The notes: generated by a model from the sequence alone, not told the origin. A stretch of 64,000 bases of DNA from Micrococcus endophyticus (GCF_014205115.1 NZ_JACHMW010000001.1:1240001-1304000), one strand, 5' to 3'. Positions 26,482 to 39,683 are shown, numbered from the stretch's first letter. A program made the numbers and translations.

Positions 26482-28022
26482 CAGGACCGGGGGCGCAGCG
26501 TGGGCATGCCGAGGCTCGTGGCCCCGGCGCCGCCGGAGGCGCCCGGCGTCGGCACCCCGCAGGACTCGGCCTGGGCGCGGTCCCAGGCGTCCCCGGCGCG
26601 CGAGCGGCGCAGCGAGTAGTCCTCGGGCGCGGGGTCCGCGACTGCGAAGAACGGGTGCGCCTCGGTGACGGTGACGGTGACGAAGTCCCCGGGGCGCGGG
26701 GTCGGCGCGCCGGCCGGCACCGAGAAGTGCACGAGACGGTTGTCCCGGGCACGCCCGGAGAGGCGGCCGCGCTCGGCGGCCTTGGTGCCGGAGTCGGCGG
26801 TGACGAGCAGCTCCTGGCGGGTGCCCACGAGCGTGGCCATCTCCTCCGCGGAGATGCGGTCCTGGAGGGCGACGAGGCGCTCGAAGCGCTCCTGCACCAC
26901 GGCCTTCGGCACCTGGTCCGCCATCTCGCCGGCCGGAGTGCCGGGGCGGATGGAGTACTGGAACGTGAACGCGGAGGAGAACCGCGAGGCCTCGACCACC
27001 CGCATCGTGTCCTGGAAGTCCTCCTCGGTCTCCCCCGGGAAGCCGACGATGATGTCCGTGGTGATGGCCGCGTGCGGGATCCGCTCGCGCACCTTCTCGA
27101 GAATGCCGAGGAACCGCTTGGACCGGTACGAGCGGCGCATGGCCTTGAGCACCGTGTCCGAGCCGGACTGCAGGGGCATGTGCAGCTGCGGCATGACGTT
27201 GGGGGTCTCGGCCATCGCGTCGATCACGTCGTCCGTGAAGGCGGCCGGGTGCGGGCTGGTGAAGCGCACGCGCTCCAGGCCCTCGATCTGTCCGCATGCG
27301 CGGAGCAGCTTGGCGAACGCGCCGCGGTCCCCGAACTCCACGCCGTACGTGTTCACGTTCTGGCCCAGGAGGGTGACCTCCACGGCGCCGGCGTCCACGA
27401 GGGCCTGGACCTCGGCGAGGATCTCCCCCGGCCGGCGGTCCTTCTCCTTGCCGCGCAGGCTCGGGACGATGCAGAACGTGCACGTGTTGTTGCAGCCCAC
27501 GGAGATGGACACCCAGCCCGAGTGGGTGGAGTCCCGCTTGGTGGGCAGCGTGGAGGGGAACACCTCGAGGGACTCGAGGATCTCGATCTCGGCCTCCGCG
27601 TTGTGGCGCGAGCGCTCCAGCAGCACCGGCAGGGAGCCGATGTTGTGGGTGCCGAAGACGACGTCCACCCAGGGCGCCTTGGCCTGGATGGCGGCCTGGT
27701 CCTTCTGGGCGAGGCACCCGCCGACGGCGATCTGCATGCCGGGGTGCGCGTCCTTCACGGAGCGCAGGTTGCCGAGGTTGCCGTAGAGGCGGTTGTCCGC
27801 GTTCTCGCGGACGGCGCACGTGTTGAACACCACGAGGTCCGCCTGGGCGTCCTGCGGGGCGGGGGCGTAGCCGGTGGACTCGAGGAGGCCGGAGATGCGC
27901 TCCGAGTCGTGCACGTTCATCTGGCAGCCGAACGTGCGGACCTCGTACGTCAGCCCTTCGTGGGGGCGCGCGGAGGTCTGCCGGGGGGCGGGGGCTTCGA
28001 GGGTGGGGTCCGTCAACGTCAC
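26481..28022 (-). CDS. miaB: tRNA-2-methylthio-N6-dimethylallyladenosine synthase
   Basis: A 513-residue radical SAM methylthiotransferase that finishes ms2i6A37. The UPF0004 domain carries cysteines 33, 69 and 103 for the auxiliary cluster; the radical SAM cysteines are 177, 181 and 184 (GCNNTCTFC). A TRAM domain follows (about residues 385-455), and the last 50 residues are a Gly/Ala-rich tail. The start is GTG 28022, six bases after a minus-strand TAGAAT, so it appears leaderless. It works on the product of MiaA, its coupled neighbour. Confidence 0.95.
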
Positions 28023-28028
28023 CGCACC

Positions 28029-28034
28029 ATTCTA
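28029..28034 (-). promoter_or_regulatory. -10 element of a leaderless promoter (miaB)
   Basis: TAGAAT on the minus strand, six bases before GTG 28022. This is the best -10 match among the leaderless set. Confidence 0.6.
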
Positions 28035-28062
28035 GGAACCTCGGGCGGGGCGCGGGGCCCGC

Positions 28063-29144
28063 TCACTCCTCGAGCTCGCCCAGCACCTCCTTCACGACGG
28101 CGAACGCGAGGCCGCCGCCGTACCCCTTGCGCCCCAGCATGCCGACGAGGCGCCGGGTCACCTTGTCCCGCTCTGCGCGCGCGTCCGGTCCGTTGCCGGC
28201 GGGGACCCGGCGGCCGCGCAGGCGGCGGCGGACGAGCTCGAGGGCGGCGGCACGCTCGTCCTCCCCGTCGATGGCCTCGAGCGCCTCGGCCGCGACGTCC
28301 CGGTCCACACCCTTCTGCCGCAGCTCGTGGCCGATGGCCCGCCGGGCCAGTCCCTTGGACCGGTGGCGGCTGCGGACCCATACCTCGGCAAAGGCGACGT
28401 CGTCCACGAGCCGGACCTCCTCGAACCGGTCCAGGACCCGGGCGATGAGCTCGGGCTCGGCCTCGCGCTCGGCGAGCTTGGCCTCGAGCTGGCCGCGGGA
28501 GCGCGGCCCCAGGGCGAGCTGCCGCAGGACGACCTCGCGGGCGGCCTCCTCCCGATCCCTCGGCTCGGCGGGCAGGGGCGCGGGCCCCGGGCGACGGCGC
28601 GGCCGGCCGTCTTCGCGGGCGTTCGCCTCCTCGGGAGTGGACGCGGCTTCAGGGGCGGACGCGACATCCGCGGCGGCCAGGCGGGCGGTCCGGCGGCGCG
28701 CGCGCCGCGCCTCGGAGGAGGTCCCCCGGGCGCCGCGCCCGCCGCGCTCGGGCCGCGCGTCCACCGACCAGGGCAGCACCCGCGACGCAGCGCCGGGGGC
28801 AGGGCTGGGCAGGTCGCTCGCCCGGCCCAGGAGGGAGCCCAGGTCCGGCGGCCCTGCCTCGTCCGGCGCCGCTGGGGGGTCGGACGGCGCTGCCGAGGAG
28901 CCGTTCTCCGCCGCGGCGAGGGGCGGATCGTCCGGGCCGTCCGTCGGGGCCGCCGGCGGCTCCTCCATGCCCCCGGCCGCGGCCGGGGCATCGGCCTCGG
29001 GCACGCCCGCCAGCTCGAGCCACATCCGGGCGGCGTCGGTGTCGCGCGCGTCGTCGAAAGCAGACGCGCCGGAGGCGTCGCCGCTCCGGCCGGTCCTCTC
29101 GGACCGGCGGGCGGCGGCGCCTCCGGCGTCCCTGCGGGCTCGGG

Positions 29145-29148
<4 letters not shown>
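28063..29148 (-). CDS. recX: RecA regulator RecX with long disordered N-terminal extension
   Basis: A 361-residue protein. The conserved RecX helical repeats occupy only about residues 199-361 ([57 protein letters not shown]). The first 198 residues are Ala/Pro/Glu/Arg-rich low complexity with no recognisable domain; ordinary RecX proteins are about 150-270 residues long. RecX binds RecA filaments and inhibits them. ATG 29148 overlaps the recA stop as ATGA, so it is coupled to recA. The extension keeps the frame open with high third-position GC, as would be expected if it were translated. Confidence 0.87.
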
Positions 29149-30209
<1,061 letters not shown>

Positions 30210-30274
30210 CCTTCACCCCTAGCTCTGGTGGCGGTGCGGCGGGCGTCCAGGCGCCCGCCTCGGTCATGTGCGTG

Positions 30275-30303
30275 AATCTACGGGGAGCGGCGGACACGTT
30301 AAG
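30275..30303 (-). promoter_or_regulatory. recA proximal promoter, possibly PafBC/RecA-NDp type
   Basis: TAGATT (30275-30280) is the -10; a weak -35 CTTAAC (30298-30303) lies 17 bases upstream. GTGTCCGCC followed by eight bases and TAGATT also resembles the mycobacterial RecA-NDp pattern TTGTCRGTG-N8-TAnnnT, with several mismatches. This is tentative. Confidence 0.4.
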
Positions 30304-30354
30304 CGCCCGGGGTCCGCCTGTGGACGAGATCACCCCGTCGCACTGCTGTGCAGG

Positions 30355-30385
30355 ACTCTACCGCACGGATCGAACATGTGTTCGA
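30355..30385 (-). promoter_or_regulatory. recA distal promoter with perfect LexA box
   Basis: TCGAAC-ATGT-GTTCGA (30370-30385) is a perfect SOS box. On the minus strand TAGAGT (30355-30360) follows nine bases later as a -10, so the box covers the -35 region. LexA should block this promoter until damage. Confidence 0.8.
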
Positions 30386-30407
30386 CTCCCGGCGCGCCCC
30401 GGCGTCC

Positions 30408-30626
30408 TCACCGCTTCGGGGGCACGTCGCGGCCCAGCCGCCGCTCCTCGGGGATGTCGTGCAGCTCGCAGACGGCGAGCCAGACCCGCCGCGGGTCCAC
30501 GCCGGCGGCGAGCGCCGCCGTCGCGGTGGTGTCCAGGCCGGGCAGGTGCAGGGAGTCGGCAACGAGGCCGGCCCGGCCGGGGCCGAACTCCTCGTCCATC
30601 AGCCGCTGGAACTCGCTCACGCGCAT
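30408..30626 (-). CDS. DUF3046 family protein
   Basis: A 72-residue protein starting MRVSEFQRLMDEEFG, the signature of DUF3046, a small actinobacterial family commonly encoded just upstream of recA. It is helical and soluble, with VWLAVCELHDIPEERR near the end. The internal ATG at 30626 is preferred because the family begins at this Met and GAGG lies eight bases upstream; ATG 30647 would add seven residues. The function is unknown. The recA SOS promoter begins 23 bases after its stop. Confidence 0.78.
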   Translation of the reverse strand: MRVSEFQRLMDEEFGPGRAGLVADSLHLPGLDTTATAALAAGVDPRRVWLAVCELHDIPEERRLGRDVPPKR

Positions 30627-30755
30627 GGGCGGGGCCTCACTCGTCATCGGGGTGTGTCGTCGGTGGTGTCGCAGGGCCCGGACGCGCGGACGGCGCGGGC
30701 GCTCCCGGGTGCGGGGCGCCCGCGCCGTGCGGGTCGGGGGTCTGCGGGTCGGTGC

Positions 30756-31070
30756 TCAGCGGCCGGCCAGCGTGCCCAGGGACGGGTCCGCGGCGTCGGT
30801 CAGGTCGTCGGGCAGGGTGTCCGGGACCTGGATGCCCTCCTGGTCCACCAGCCGGTCCGAGACCTCGCGCAGGAGGTAGGACAGCGGGATCTCGAGGGCC
30901 TGGCAGATGGAGGCCAGCAGCTCGGAGGAGGCCTCCTTCTGGCCGCGCTCCACCTCGGAGAGGTAGCCGAGCGAGACGCGGGCGTCGTGGGAGACCTCGC
31001 GCAGGGTGCGGCCCTGGAGCTGGCGCACGTCGCGCAGGACGTCGCCGATCTCGTGGCGGAGGAGGGGCAT
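30756..31070 (-). CDS. clgR: ClgR-type XRE family transcriptional regulator
   Basis: A 104-residue helix-turn-helix protein. [51 protein letters not shown] (about residues 5-55) matches ClgR, the actinobacterial activator of clp protease and other stress genes, and the family's [18 protein letters not shown] follows. The tail is acidic. ATG 31070 has AAGGAG seven bases upstream. In mycobacteria clgR lies near pgsA3, recA and recX, matching this neighbourhood. In the 204 bases upstream an inverted repeat CCGCGGG/CCCGCGG (31208-31227) is the only notable element. Confidence 0.88.
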   Translation of the reverse strand: MPLLRHEIGDVLRDVRQLQGRTLREVSHDARVSLGYLSEVERGQKEASSELLASICQALEIPLSYLLREVSDRLVDQEGIQVPDTLPDDLTDAADPSLGTLAGR

Positions 31071-31207
31071 GCTGCGCTCCTTGATGTCAGGGGTGGTCGC
31101 GCGGGGGCGGGGCTGGTCGTCGACCCAGCGCGTGATGCCGTGGGCCTGGACGGGATGTCGCATCATGTCTATCGCGTTCTCCTGGGCTGTTCCTGAAGAC
31201 GGCCGGG

Positions 31208-31227
31208 CCGCGGGCCTGATCCCGCGG
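31208..31227. repeat. Inverted repeat upstream of clgR
   Basis: CCGCGGG (31208-31214) and CCCGCGG (31221-31227) with a six-base gap, in the clgR upstream region. It could be an operator or the end of the previous transcript; it does not match the corynebacterial ClgR motif. Confidence 0.3.
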
Positions 31228-31273
31228 GGCGCTCTTCTTGACTCGTTCCATTCAACGTCGGGGGCGGCGTCGT

Positions 31274-32599
31274 TCATTCCCGGGACGCGGCGGCGGGCTC
31301 GTCCGCGGCCTCCCGGGCCTCGTCCCACCCCCGCCTGCGGTGCCGCTCGCGCAGGGAGTAGGTGGCGTTGCGGATGCGCTCGGAGTCGTCCAGGCTCGAG
31401 CCGACCGCGCCGGCCATGGTGCCCATCGAGGCCGCCAGCCACACCAGCTTGGCGTAGTCGCTCAGGTCGCTCGCGCGCTCCAGCTCGCCGCCGAGGTACT
31501 CCACCGGGATGATCATCACGGCCACCAGGAACAGGGTGGCGAAGAGCACCGCGTACACCAGCGTGCAGGCCAGCCCCACGGTGATCACCGTGGAGAGGTT
31601 GTCCAGCCGCGAGCTGTGCCGGTGCCGGGTGCCACGGGTCCAGAGCCCGTTGGTGGCGATCAGCCAGCCCACGAGCAGCACGATGGACAGGACCGTCACG
31701 GCCGCGAGCCGCCACGGGGACATCACGCTGGAGAGCACCCAGATGGAGCCGAAGAACACGCCGTAGGCGCCGGCGGCGCTCGCGGAGGCGATCGTGAACG
31801 TCATGTCCCGGGGCATGCGCAGCGGACGGTTCGCCATCACCATCCCCACGAGCAGTCGCAGGGTGCCGGTCCGCCCCTTGACGTACACGGTGGAGGCCTC
31901 GCGGCGGCCCCCGCCCATGCCGGTGATGGTGCCGACCCCGGCCTCGGTGCCGTTCAGGGGTGTCAGCGCCCGCAGCTCCTCCGTGTCCGCGGCCCCGTCC
32001 TCCTCGACCTCGGCGGAGCGGTCCGTGGACTGCACGTCCAGCTCGCCGTCCGGCGGGTCCACCTCCGGGACGGTGTCCAGGTGCTCGACGACGCGCAGCA
32101 CGGTCTCGCGCAGGCGCCGGGCCGGGGTGATCACCCCGAGGGCCGGGACGCACACCACCCCGAGCCGCAGCTGGGGGACGACGTCCGCGACGACGCCGCG
32201 CCCGTCCTCGAAGCGGGGCAGGTCGACGACGGCGATCACCGTTTCCCAGCCGTGCTCGTCGGCCAGGGCGCGCACGGGCTCCTCGAGCACCATGCCGCCG
32301 TCCGCGCCGACGGGCAGCGACTCCTGCCGGGTCTCCACGCGCCAGCCGTGCGGCGCGGGCATGCGCTCCTGCAGTCGCTGCTCGAAGTCGCGCGCGATGC
32401 GGCACACGAGCGCCCAGGGGTAGCCGGGGTCGGCCACGAGGCCCACGACGCGCGGCGGGCGGCCGTCCGCGGGCGCGTGAGGGTCCTCCTCGCGGCCGTC
32501 GGCGGCCGCGCGGGGGTCCGAAGCGGAGATGACCGGAGCGGAGGGGTCCTGCGCGGAGGGGTCCGGAGTGGACCGGGAGGGAGGGGATGCGCTGCTCAT
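31274..32599 (-). CDS. Unrecognised two-part membrane protein
   Basis: A 441-residue protein. After a disordered start (residues 1-48, Ser/Pro/Asp-rich), residues about 50-200 form a soluble alpha/beta domain ([64 protein letters not shown]). A linker leads to residues about 245-400 with four hydrophobic segments, one ending [13 protein letters not shown]. The final part is charged ([17 protein letters not shown]). I do not recognise the family. The first ATG, seven bases after a minus-strand TAGGTT, looks leaderless. It lies between cinA and clgR in a stress/cell-envelope neighbourhood. Confidence 0.75.
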   Translation of the reverse strand: MSSASPPSRSTPDPSAQDPSAPVISASDPRAAADGREEDPHAPADGRPPRVVGLVADPGYPWALVCRIARDFEQRLQERMPAPHGWRVETRQESLPVGADGGMVLEEPVRALADEHGWETVIAVVDLPRFEDGRGVVADVVPQLRLGVVCVPALGVITPARRLRETVLRVVEHLDTVPEVDPPDGELDVQSTDRSAEVEEDGAADTEELRALTPLNGTEAGVGTITGMGGGRREASTVYVKGRTGTLRLLVGMVMANRPLRMPRDMTFTIASASAAGAYGVFFGSIWVLSSVMSPWRLAAVTVLSIVLLVGWLIATNGLWTRGTRHRHSSRLDNLSTVITVGLACTLVYAVLFATLFLVAVMIIPVEYLGGELERASDLSDYAKLVWLAASMGTMAGAVGSSLDDSERIRNATYSLRERHRRRGWDEAREAADEPAAASRE

Positions 32600-32606
32600 C
32601 GGAGCG

Positions 32607-32612
32607 AACCTA
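32607..32612 (-). promoter_or_regulatory. -10 element of a leaderless promoter (two-part membrane protein)
   Basis: TAGGTT on the minus strand, seven bases before ATG 32599. Confidence 0.5.
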
Positions 32613-32668
32613 CGCGCGCCCGCCGAGGGCGGCCAGGAGCGGCGGGCCCGGACGGCACGCGACGTCGC

Positions 32669-33232
32669 TCACGCTCCGGCGCCCGGCTCCCCCGCGGCGC
32701 CCTCCCCGGTCGCCCGCTCCCCCATCGCTGCACCGAGGCGGGTCAGCGCGGCCAGGGCGGCGGCCACGGTGGCCTCGCGGATCGCCTGCCGCTCCCCGTC
32801 CAGGGCCAGCGGGATGGCGGTCGCGGCGCCGCGGCGCTCGCCGCTGAGCCCGTCCAGGGCGGCCGCCAGCCGCTCCGGGACGGCCACGCCGAGCCAGACC
32901 GTGCCCACGGGGCGGCCCTGGTGCGGCTCGGGGCCGGCCACGCCCGTGGTGGCCACCCCGACGTCCGCGCCGAGCCCCGCGCGGGCGCCCTCGGCCATGC
33001 GGCGGGCCACCTCGGGGTCGACGGCGCCGACGCGCTCGAGCAGGTCCGCGGGCACGCCGAGCAGGCCCGCCTTCACGCTGTTCTGGTAGGCCACCACGCC
33101 GCCCTGCAGGACGGCGGAGGCGCCGGGCACGTCCGCGAGGCGGGCGGCCATGAGGCCGGCCGTCAGGGACTCGGCGGTGGCCACGGTCAGCCCGGCCCCC
33201 GCGAGCGCACGCACCGTCTCCTGCGCGGCCAC
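32669..33232 (-). CDS. CinA C-terminal domain protein (nicotinamide-nucleotide amidohydrolase)
   Basis: A 187-residue protein consisting of the CinA C-terminal (PncC) domain alone: TVATAESLTAGLMAARLADVPGAS, GGVVAYQNSVKAGLLGV and GVGVATTGVAGPEPHQGRPVGTVWLGVAV-like segments are diagnostic. The family deamidates nicotinamide mononucleotide in NAD recycling. The tail is low-complexity Gly/Ala/Glu. The start is GTG 33232, four bases after the pgsA stop, so the two are in one operon; cinA next to pgsA and recA is a widespread arrangement. Confidence 0.88.
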   Translation of the reverse strand: MAAQETVRALAGAGLTVATAESLTAGLMAARLADVPGASAVLQGGVVAYQNSVKAGLLGVPADLLERVGAVDPEVARRMAEGARAGLGADVGVATTGVAGPEPHQGRPVGTVWLGVAVPERLAAALDGLSGERRGAATAIPLALDGERQAIREATVAAALAALTRLGAAMGERATGEGAAGEPGAGA

Positions 33233-33236
33233 GGGC

Positions 33237-33851
33237 TCAGGCCCCGCGCCGGGCGGCGAGGGCGTCCCGCCGCAGGATCCAGGCGTCCTTGACGTACTCC
33301 AGCCCGGTGAGGACGGTGAGCACGGTGGCGGCGCCGATCACGGTCCAGCCGACCCACGGCCACCAGCCGCCCACCACGGGGGCCAGCGGCATCAGCAGCA
33401 GGCCGATGCCCACGGCCTGCAGCACGGTCTTGAGCTTGCCGCCGCGCCCGGCCGGCATGACGCCGTACCGGATCACCACGAACCGCATCAGGGTGATGCC
33501 CCACTCGCGCACCAGGATCACCACGGTCACCCACCACCACAGCTCCCCCAGCAGGGAGAACAGCACGAGGGCGGCGCCCGTGAGCAGCTTGTCCGCGATC
33601 GGATCCGCGATCTTGCCGAAGTCGGTGATCAGGCCCCGTGCCCGGGCGATGTCGCCGTCGAGCTTGTCCGTGTACATGGCCGCGGCGAACAGCGCGACGG
33701 CGATCCACCGCGCGGTCGCCGAGTCCCCGCCCCACGGTCCGCCCGCCCACAGCGCCCACGCGAAGAGGGGCACCATCAGGATGCGGACCGAGGTCAGGAT
33801 GTTCGGCAGGTTCCAGGCGGAGACCCGCTCCGCCTCGCCGCCCGTGCTCAT
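33237..33851 (-). CDS. pgsA: CDP-diacylglycerol-glycerol-3-phosphate 3-phosphatidyltransferase
   Basis: A 204-residue membrane enzyme of the CDP-alcohol phosphatidyltransferase family that makes phosphatidylglycerol phosphate. The catalytic motif is D-x2-D-G-x2-A-R-x8-G-x3-D-x3-D: Asp62, Asp65, Gly79, Asp83 and Asp87. [11 protein letters not shown] at the start and four or more membrane helices are typical. ATG 33851 overlaps the ftsK stop as ATGA and gives the usual N-terminus. A longer reading from 33869 adds six residues and overlaps ftsK further. Confidence 0.92.
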   Translation of the reverse strand: MSTGGEAERVSAWNLPNILTSVRILMVPLFAWALWAGGPWGGDSATARWIAVALFAAAMYTDKLDGDIARARGLITDFGKIADPIADKLLTGAALVLFSLLGELWWWVTVVILVREWGITLMRFVVIRYGVMPAGRGGKLKTVLQAVGIGLLLMPLAPVVGGWWPWVGWTVIGAATVLTVLTGLEYVKDAWILRRDALAARRGA

Positions 33852-36800
33852 CTGCCCGTGAGCTGCCACGCGTCCTCCGACCCCTCGTCGTCGTCCTCAT
33901 CGTCCCAGCTCTGCGCCGCGGGCCGCGCGTCGAGGTCCTCCTGGACCAGGTCCCGCGGGCCGGCGGACGCGGGGGCGGCCGGAGCCGCCGCCGGGGCGCC
34001 GCCCTCGCCGGAGCCGCCCGACGGCGGGGCGTCGCCGGAGATGGTGGCGAGCACGTCGGCGAGGTCGTCCGGCTTGACCAGGACGTCGCGGGCCTTGGAG
34101 CCCTCGGAGGGGCCCACCACGCCGCGGGACTCCATGAGGTCCATCAGGCGGCCGGCCTTGGCGAAGCCCACGCGCAGCTTGCGCTGGAGCATGGAGGTGG
34201 AGCCGAACTGCGTGGTGACCACGAGCTCGACCGCCTGCAGGAGCAGGTCCAGATCCTCGCCGATGTCCTCGTCGATGACCTTCTCGGTCTTCTCCGGCAC
34301 CACGTCCTCGCGGTACTGCACCTGCATCTGCGACTTCACGTGCTCCACCACGGCGTGGATCTCGGACTCGTTGACCCAGGCGCCCTGCACGCGCATCGGC
34401 TTGGACTTGCCCATGGGCAGGAACAGGGCGTCGCCCTGGCCCAGCAGCTTCTCGGCGCCCGGCTGGTCCAGGACCACGCGGGAGTCGGTCACGGAGGAGG
34501 TCGCGAACGCCATGCGCGAGGGCACGTTGGCCTTGATCAGGCCGGTGACCACGTCCACGGAGGGCCGCTGGGTGGCGAGCACCAGGTGGATGCCGGCCGC
34601 GCGGGCCAGCTGGGTGATGCGCACGATCGCGTCCTCGACGTCGCGCGGGGCGACCATCATCAGGTCCGCGAGCTCGTCCACGATCACCAGCAGGTACGGG
34701 TACGGGCGCAGCACGCGCTTGGAGTCCGGCGGCAGCTTCACCTGCCCGGCGCGGACGGCCTTGTTGAAGTCGTCCACGTGCTTGTAGCCGAACGCCGCGA
34801 GGTCGTCGTAGCGGGTGTCCATCTCCTTGACCACCCACTGGAGGGCCTCGGCGGCCTTCTTGGGGCTCGTGATGATGGGGGTGACCAGGTGCGGGACGCC
34901 CTCGTAGGCGGTGAGCTCCACACGCTTGGGGTCCACCATCACCATGCGCACCTCGTCCGGCGTGGAGCGCATCAGGATCGAGGTGATCATCGAGTTCACG
35001 AAGGAGGACTTGCCCGCGCCGGTGGCGCCGGCCACGAGCATGTGCGGCATCTTCGCGAGGTTGGCCACCACGTAGCCGCCCTCCACGTCCTTGCCCACGC
35101 CCATGACCATGGGGTGGTCGGTGCGCTGGGCGGCCTGCGAGCGCAGGACGTCGCCGAGGGCCACGACCTCCTTGTCCGTGTTGGGGATCTCGATGCCGAT
35201 GGCGCGCTTGCCCGGGATGGGGCTGAGGATGCGCACGTCCGAGGAGGCCACCGCGTAGGCGATGTTCTTCTCCAGGGCGGTGACCTTCTCCACCTTGGTG
35301 CCGGGGGCCACCTCGACCTCGTAGCGCGTGACCGTGGGCCCGCGGGAGAAGCCGGTGACCTGGGCGTCCACCTTGAACTCGGTGAACGTGGTGGTCAGCG
35401 CGGCCACGACCCGGTCGTTGGCCTCGGAGCGCTCCTTCGGCTGGGGGCCGGCGGGCAGCAGGGCCGACTGGGGCAGGGTGTAGGACACGTCCCCGCCCAG
35501 CTCGGACTGGGTGCCGCGGGCCGGCTCGGCGGTCACGGGCGCCACGGGCTCGGGGGTGCTGGAGGGCACGGCGGCCTCGGGCGACGACAGCGCGGCCGGC
35601 CTGGCGGCGCGGCCCGGCTCCTCGTCCTCGAGGTCGACGTCGGCGTCCTCGGCGGGCTCCTCCGCGGCGGCTGCGGCCTCGCGCTGGGCGCGGGCGTGCT
35701 CGCGGACCTGCTCGAGGGCGCGGTCCGCGGCGGTGGGCCGGCGCACGCCCGCGGGCGGCGTCGGCTCGGCGTCGGCGTCCTCGGGGGCGTCCTCCTCGTC
35801 CACCCACGGGTCGAAGTCGTCCGAGGCGTCCCGGTCCGCGTCGCGCGACCCGGCCGGGTCGTCGGCCCGCTCGGCGTCGAAGACGCCCTGGGCCCCGCGC
35901 GCGGGGCGGCGCGGCGTCGGCCGCGGCAGCACCATGGTGGTGTCCGCCTCGGCGGGGGCCTCCTCCGCGTCCTGCAAGACCGGCGAGTCGTAGGCGGCGG
36001 GGGCGGTGCGCTCGGTGCCGGGCGCGGCGGCGGGCTCGGCGCCGCGGCGGTGACCGCCGAAGAGGCGGGCGAGCAGGCCGGGGCGACGCGCGGGCTCGGC
36101 CGAATGGCTGCCGGCGGGGCCGTCCAGGTAGGACTGGTCGTGGTCCGGGTGGGTGCGCGCGTCCTCGGCGTCCGCGTGCAGCGGGCCGTGCGGCTCCGCG
36201 TCGACGCGCTCCCCGCGGGCGCGCCGGCGCTCGGCGCGGCGGGCCGCCCGCTGCTCGGAGGCGCCCTCCGGGTCCTGGCCGGTGAGCCAGTCGTAGCCGC
36301 CGGCGATCCGCTGCGGGATCGAGCCCACAGGCGTGGCCGTGAGCACCAGCACGGAGAAGAAGGCGAGGGCGACCATGAGCGCCCAGACGGGCACCACGGT
36401 CAGCAGGGAGGCGAGCGGCGCCGTCGCCAGGTAGCCGACCATGCCGCCGGCGCCGAGCATGTCGTCGAACGCCTCGGCGGCCGAGGGGACCCCGGCCACG
36501 AGGTGCGCGATGCCGGCGCCCGCCACCGTGGCCATGAGCAGGCCGATGACGATGCGCCCGTTGGCGCGGTGGGCCGTGGGGCTGCGGAAGCAGCGCACCG
36601 CCACCACCACCAGGGCGATCGGCACGAGCAGGGCGAACCATCCCACGGTGCCGCCGGCCACCCCGTGCACCACGCGGCCGAAGCCGGTCTCGCGCAGGCC
36701 CCACCACTCGACGGACGCGATCACCGCGGCCAGCAGCAGCAGGAACAGGCCGGTGCCGTCGCGGCGTTCCTCGCGGTCGACGCGCACGTCCGGGCCGAGC

Positions 36801-36997
36801 TTGCGGAAGGCGGCGCCGACGGGCGTGGCCAGGCCCATCCACAGGGCGTGGAGGGCGCGCAGGGGCGCGGCGGGACGGTCGGCGTCGGGGACGGACGCCG
36901 TCGACGCCCTCCGCCCGGATCCCTTGCCTCCGGCGCGGCCGGAGCGGGACGAGGACGAGGAGGCCGACGATCGCGTGGGGGAAGTACGGGTCGCCAT
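33848..36997 (-). CDS. ftsK: DNA translocase FtsK
   Basis: A 1049-residue FtsK/SpoIIIE protein that pumps DNA at the closing septum. The basic, Ser-rich start leads to four or five membrane helices (about residues 75-235), an acidic Pro/Ala-rich linker (about 240-500) and the motor. Walker A is [12 protein letters not shown] (near residue 655), Walker [13 protein letters not shown] (near residue 775) and the C-terminal gamma winged helix includes [23 protein letters not shown] 36997 follows TAGTTT by seven bases; an upstream start (37036) would add 13 residues but overlaps that promoter. The stop is coupled to pgsA. Confidence 0.94.
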   Translation of the reverse strand: MATRTSPTRSSASSSSSRSGRAGGKGSGRRASTASVPDADRPAAPLRALHALWMGLATPVGAAFRKLGPDVRVDREERRDGTGLFLLLLAAVIASVEWWGLRETGFGRVVHGVAGGTVGWFALLVPIALVVVAVRCFRSPTAHRANGRIVIGLLMATVAGAGIAHLVAGVPSAAEAFDDMLGAGGMVGYLATAPLASLLTVVPVWALMVALAFFSVLVLTATPVGSIPQRIAGGYDWLTGQDPEGASEQRAARRAERRRARGERVDAEPHGPLHADAEDARTHPDHDQSYLDGPAGSHSAEPARRPGLLARLFGGHRRGAEPAAAPGTERTAPAAYDSPVLQDAEEAPAEADTTMVLPRPTPRRPARGAQGVFDAERADDPAGSRDADRDASDDFDPWVDEEDAPEDADAEPTPPAGVRRPTAADRALEQVREHARAQREAAAAAEEPAEDADVDLEDEEPGRAARPAALSSPEAAVPSSTPEPVAPVTAEPARGTQSELGGDVSYTLPQSALLPAGPQPKERSEANDRVVAALTTTFTEFKVDAQVTGFSRGPTVTRYEVEVAPGTKVEKVTALEKNIAYAVASSDVRILSPIPGKRAIGIEIPNTDKEVVALGDVLRSQAAQRTDHPMVMGVGKDVEGGYVVANLAKMPHMLVAGATGAGKSSFVNSMITSILMRSTPDEVRMVMVDPKRVELTAYEGVPHLVTPIITSPKKAAEALQWVVKEMDTRYDDLAAFGYKHVDDFNKAVRAGQVKLPPDSKRVLRPYPYLLVIVDELADLMMVAPRDVEDAIVRITQLARAAGIHLVLATQRPSVDVVTGLIKANVPSRMAFATSSVTDSRVVLDQPGAEKLLGQGDALFLPMGKSKPMRVQGAWVNESEIHAVVEHVKSQMQVQYREDVVPEKTEKVIDEDIGEDLDLLLQAVELVVTTQFGSTSMLQRKLRVGFAKAGRLMDLMESRGVVGPSEGSKARDVLVKPDDLADVLATISGDAPPSGGSGEGGAPAAAPAAPASAGPRDLVQEDLDARPAAQSWDDEDDDEGSEDAWQLTGR

Positions 36998-37004
36998 GCC
37001 CACC

Positions 37005-37010
37005 AAACTA
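37005..37010 (-). promoter_or_regulatory. -10 element of a leaderless promoter (ftsK)
   Basis: TAGTTT on the minus strand, seven bases before ATG 36997. Confidence 0.5.
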
Positions 37011-37051
37011 CCGCGAACCGCGGACGGGGCGGGCATGGCGGCCCGGGCGGA

Positions 37052-38737
<1,686 letters not shown>

Positions 38738-38752
38738 GGAGGGATGTCCCTT

Positions 38753-39670
38753 CTAGAAGGTGATGCCGGCCTCCGCGAGGTCGGCTCGGATGTCGGAGAG
38801 CTCGTCGGCGCTGGCCTGGACGAGGGGCAGCCGCACGGCTGCGGACGGGATGACGCCCTGGGCGGCGAGGACGGCCTTCGCGGCCACCGCGCCCTGGACG
38901 TGGGTCATGATGCCGCGCTGGACGGGGTCCAGCGCGAAGTGGTGCTCGCGGGCCGCGGCGAGGTCGCCGGCGTGGACCGCGTCCACGAGCTTGCGGTACA
39001 GGCCCGGGGCCACGTGCGCGGCCACGGAGACGACGCCCACGGCGCCGAGGGCCATGAGCGGCAGGGTGGCGCCGTCGTCGCCGGAGTAGAGGTCCAGGTC
39101 CGAGTGCGCCAGGACGGTGGTGGTGGACTGCAGGTCCCCCTTGGCGTCCTTGAGCGCGCGGATGTTCGGGTGCTGGGCCAGGGCGATGAGGGTCTCCGGC
39201 TCGATCGGCATGACCGAGCGGCCGGGGATGTCGTAGAGCATGATCGGCAGGTCCACGCCGTCCGCGACGGCCTCGAAGTGGGCTCGGATGCCGGCCTGGT
39301 TGGGCTTGTTGTAGTACGGGGTGACGAGCAGCAGCCCGTCCACGCCCGTCTCCTTGGCCCGCCGGGAGAGCTCGAGGGTGTGCGCCGTGTCGTTGGTGCC
39401 GGTGCCGGCCACCACCTTGGCGCGGTCCCCCACGGCCTCCACGACCGTGCGGAACATGGCGAGGTTCTCCTCGTCCGTGAGGGTGGAGGTCTCGCCGGTG
39501 GTGCCGGTGACCACGAGGCCGTCGGCGCCGCCGTCCACCAGGTGCTCGGCGAGGGCGGCCGCCGCCTCCAGGTCCACGGCGCCCTCGTCGGTCATGGGGG
39601 TGACCATGGCGGGCACGACCGTGCCGAAGAGCAGCTCGGAGGGGGCGGAGGCGGAACGGACGGCACTCAT
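38753..39670 (-). CDS. dapA: 4-hydroxy-tetrahydrodipicolinate synthase
   Basis: A 305-residue TIM-barrel enzyme that condenses pyruvate and aspartate semialdehyde, the first step to diaminopimelate and lysine. The Schiff-base lysine is Lys174 (RALKDAKGDL), with Tyr146 in MLYDIPGRS and TGTTGE (residues 55-60) at the active site. The first ATG, 39670, lies seven bases after TAGGGT on the minus strand and lacks a ribosome site, so it looks leaderless. It is followed by the RNase J gene, probably in one transcript. Confidence 0.95.
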   Translation of the reverse strand: MSAVRSASAPSELLFGTVVPAMVTPMTDEGAVDLEAAAALAEHLVDGGADGLVVTGTTGETSTLTDEENLAMFRTVVEAVGDRAKVVAGTGTNDTAHTLELSRRAKETGVDGLLLVTPYYNKPNQAGIRAHFEAVADGVDLPIMLYDIPGRSVMPIEPETLIALAQHPNIRALKDAKGDLQSTTTVLAHSDLDLYSGDDGATLPLMALGAVGVVSVAAHVAPGLYRKLVDAVHAGDLAAAREHHFALDPVQRGIMTHVQGAVAAKAVLAAQGVIPSAAVRLPLVQASADELSDIRADLAEAGITF

Positions 39671-39677
39671 GGGCCCC

Positions 39678-39683
39678 ACCCTA
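39678..39683 (-). promoter_or_regulatory. -10 element of a leaderless promoter (dapA)
   Basis: TAGGGT on the minus strand, seven bases before ATG 39670. Confidence 0.5.

Noticed and set aside
31208-31227. ClgR autoregulatory site
   Set aside because: The palindrome CCGCGGG/CCCGCGG does not fit the corynebacterial CGC-N5-GCG pattern, so it is listed only as an inverted repeat.
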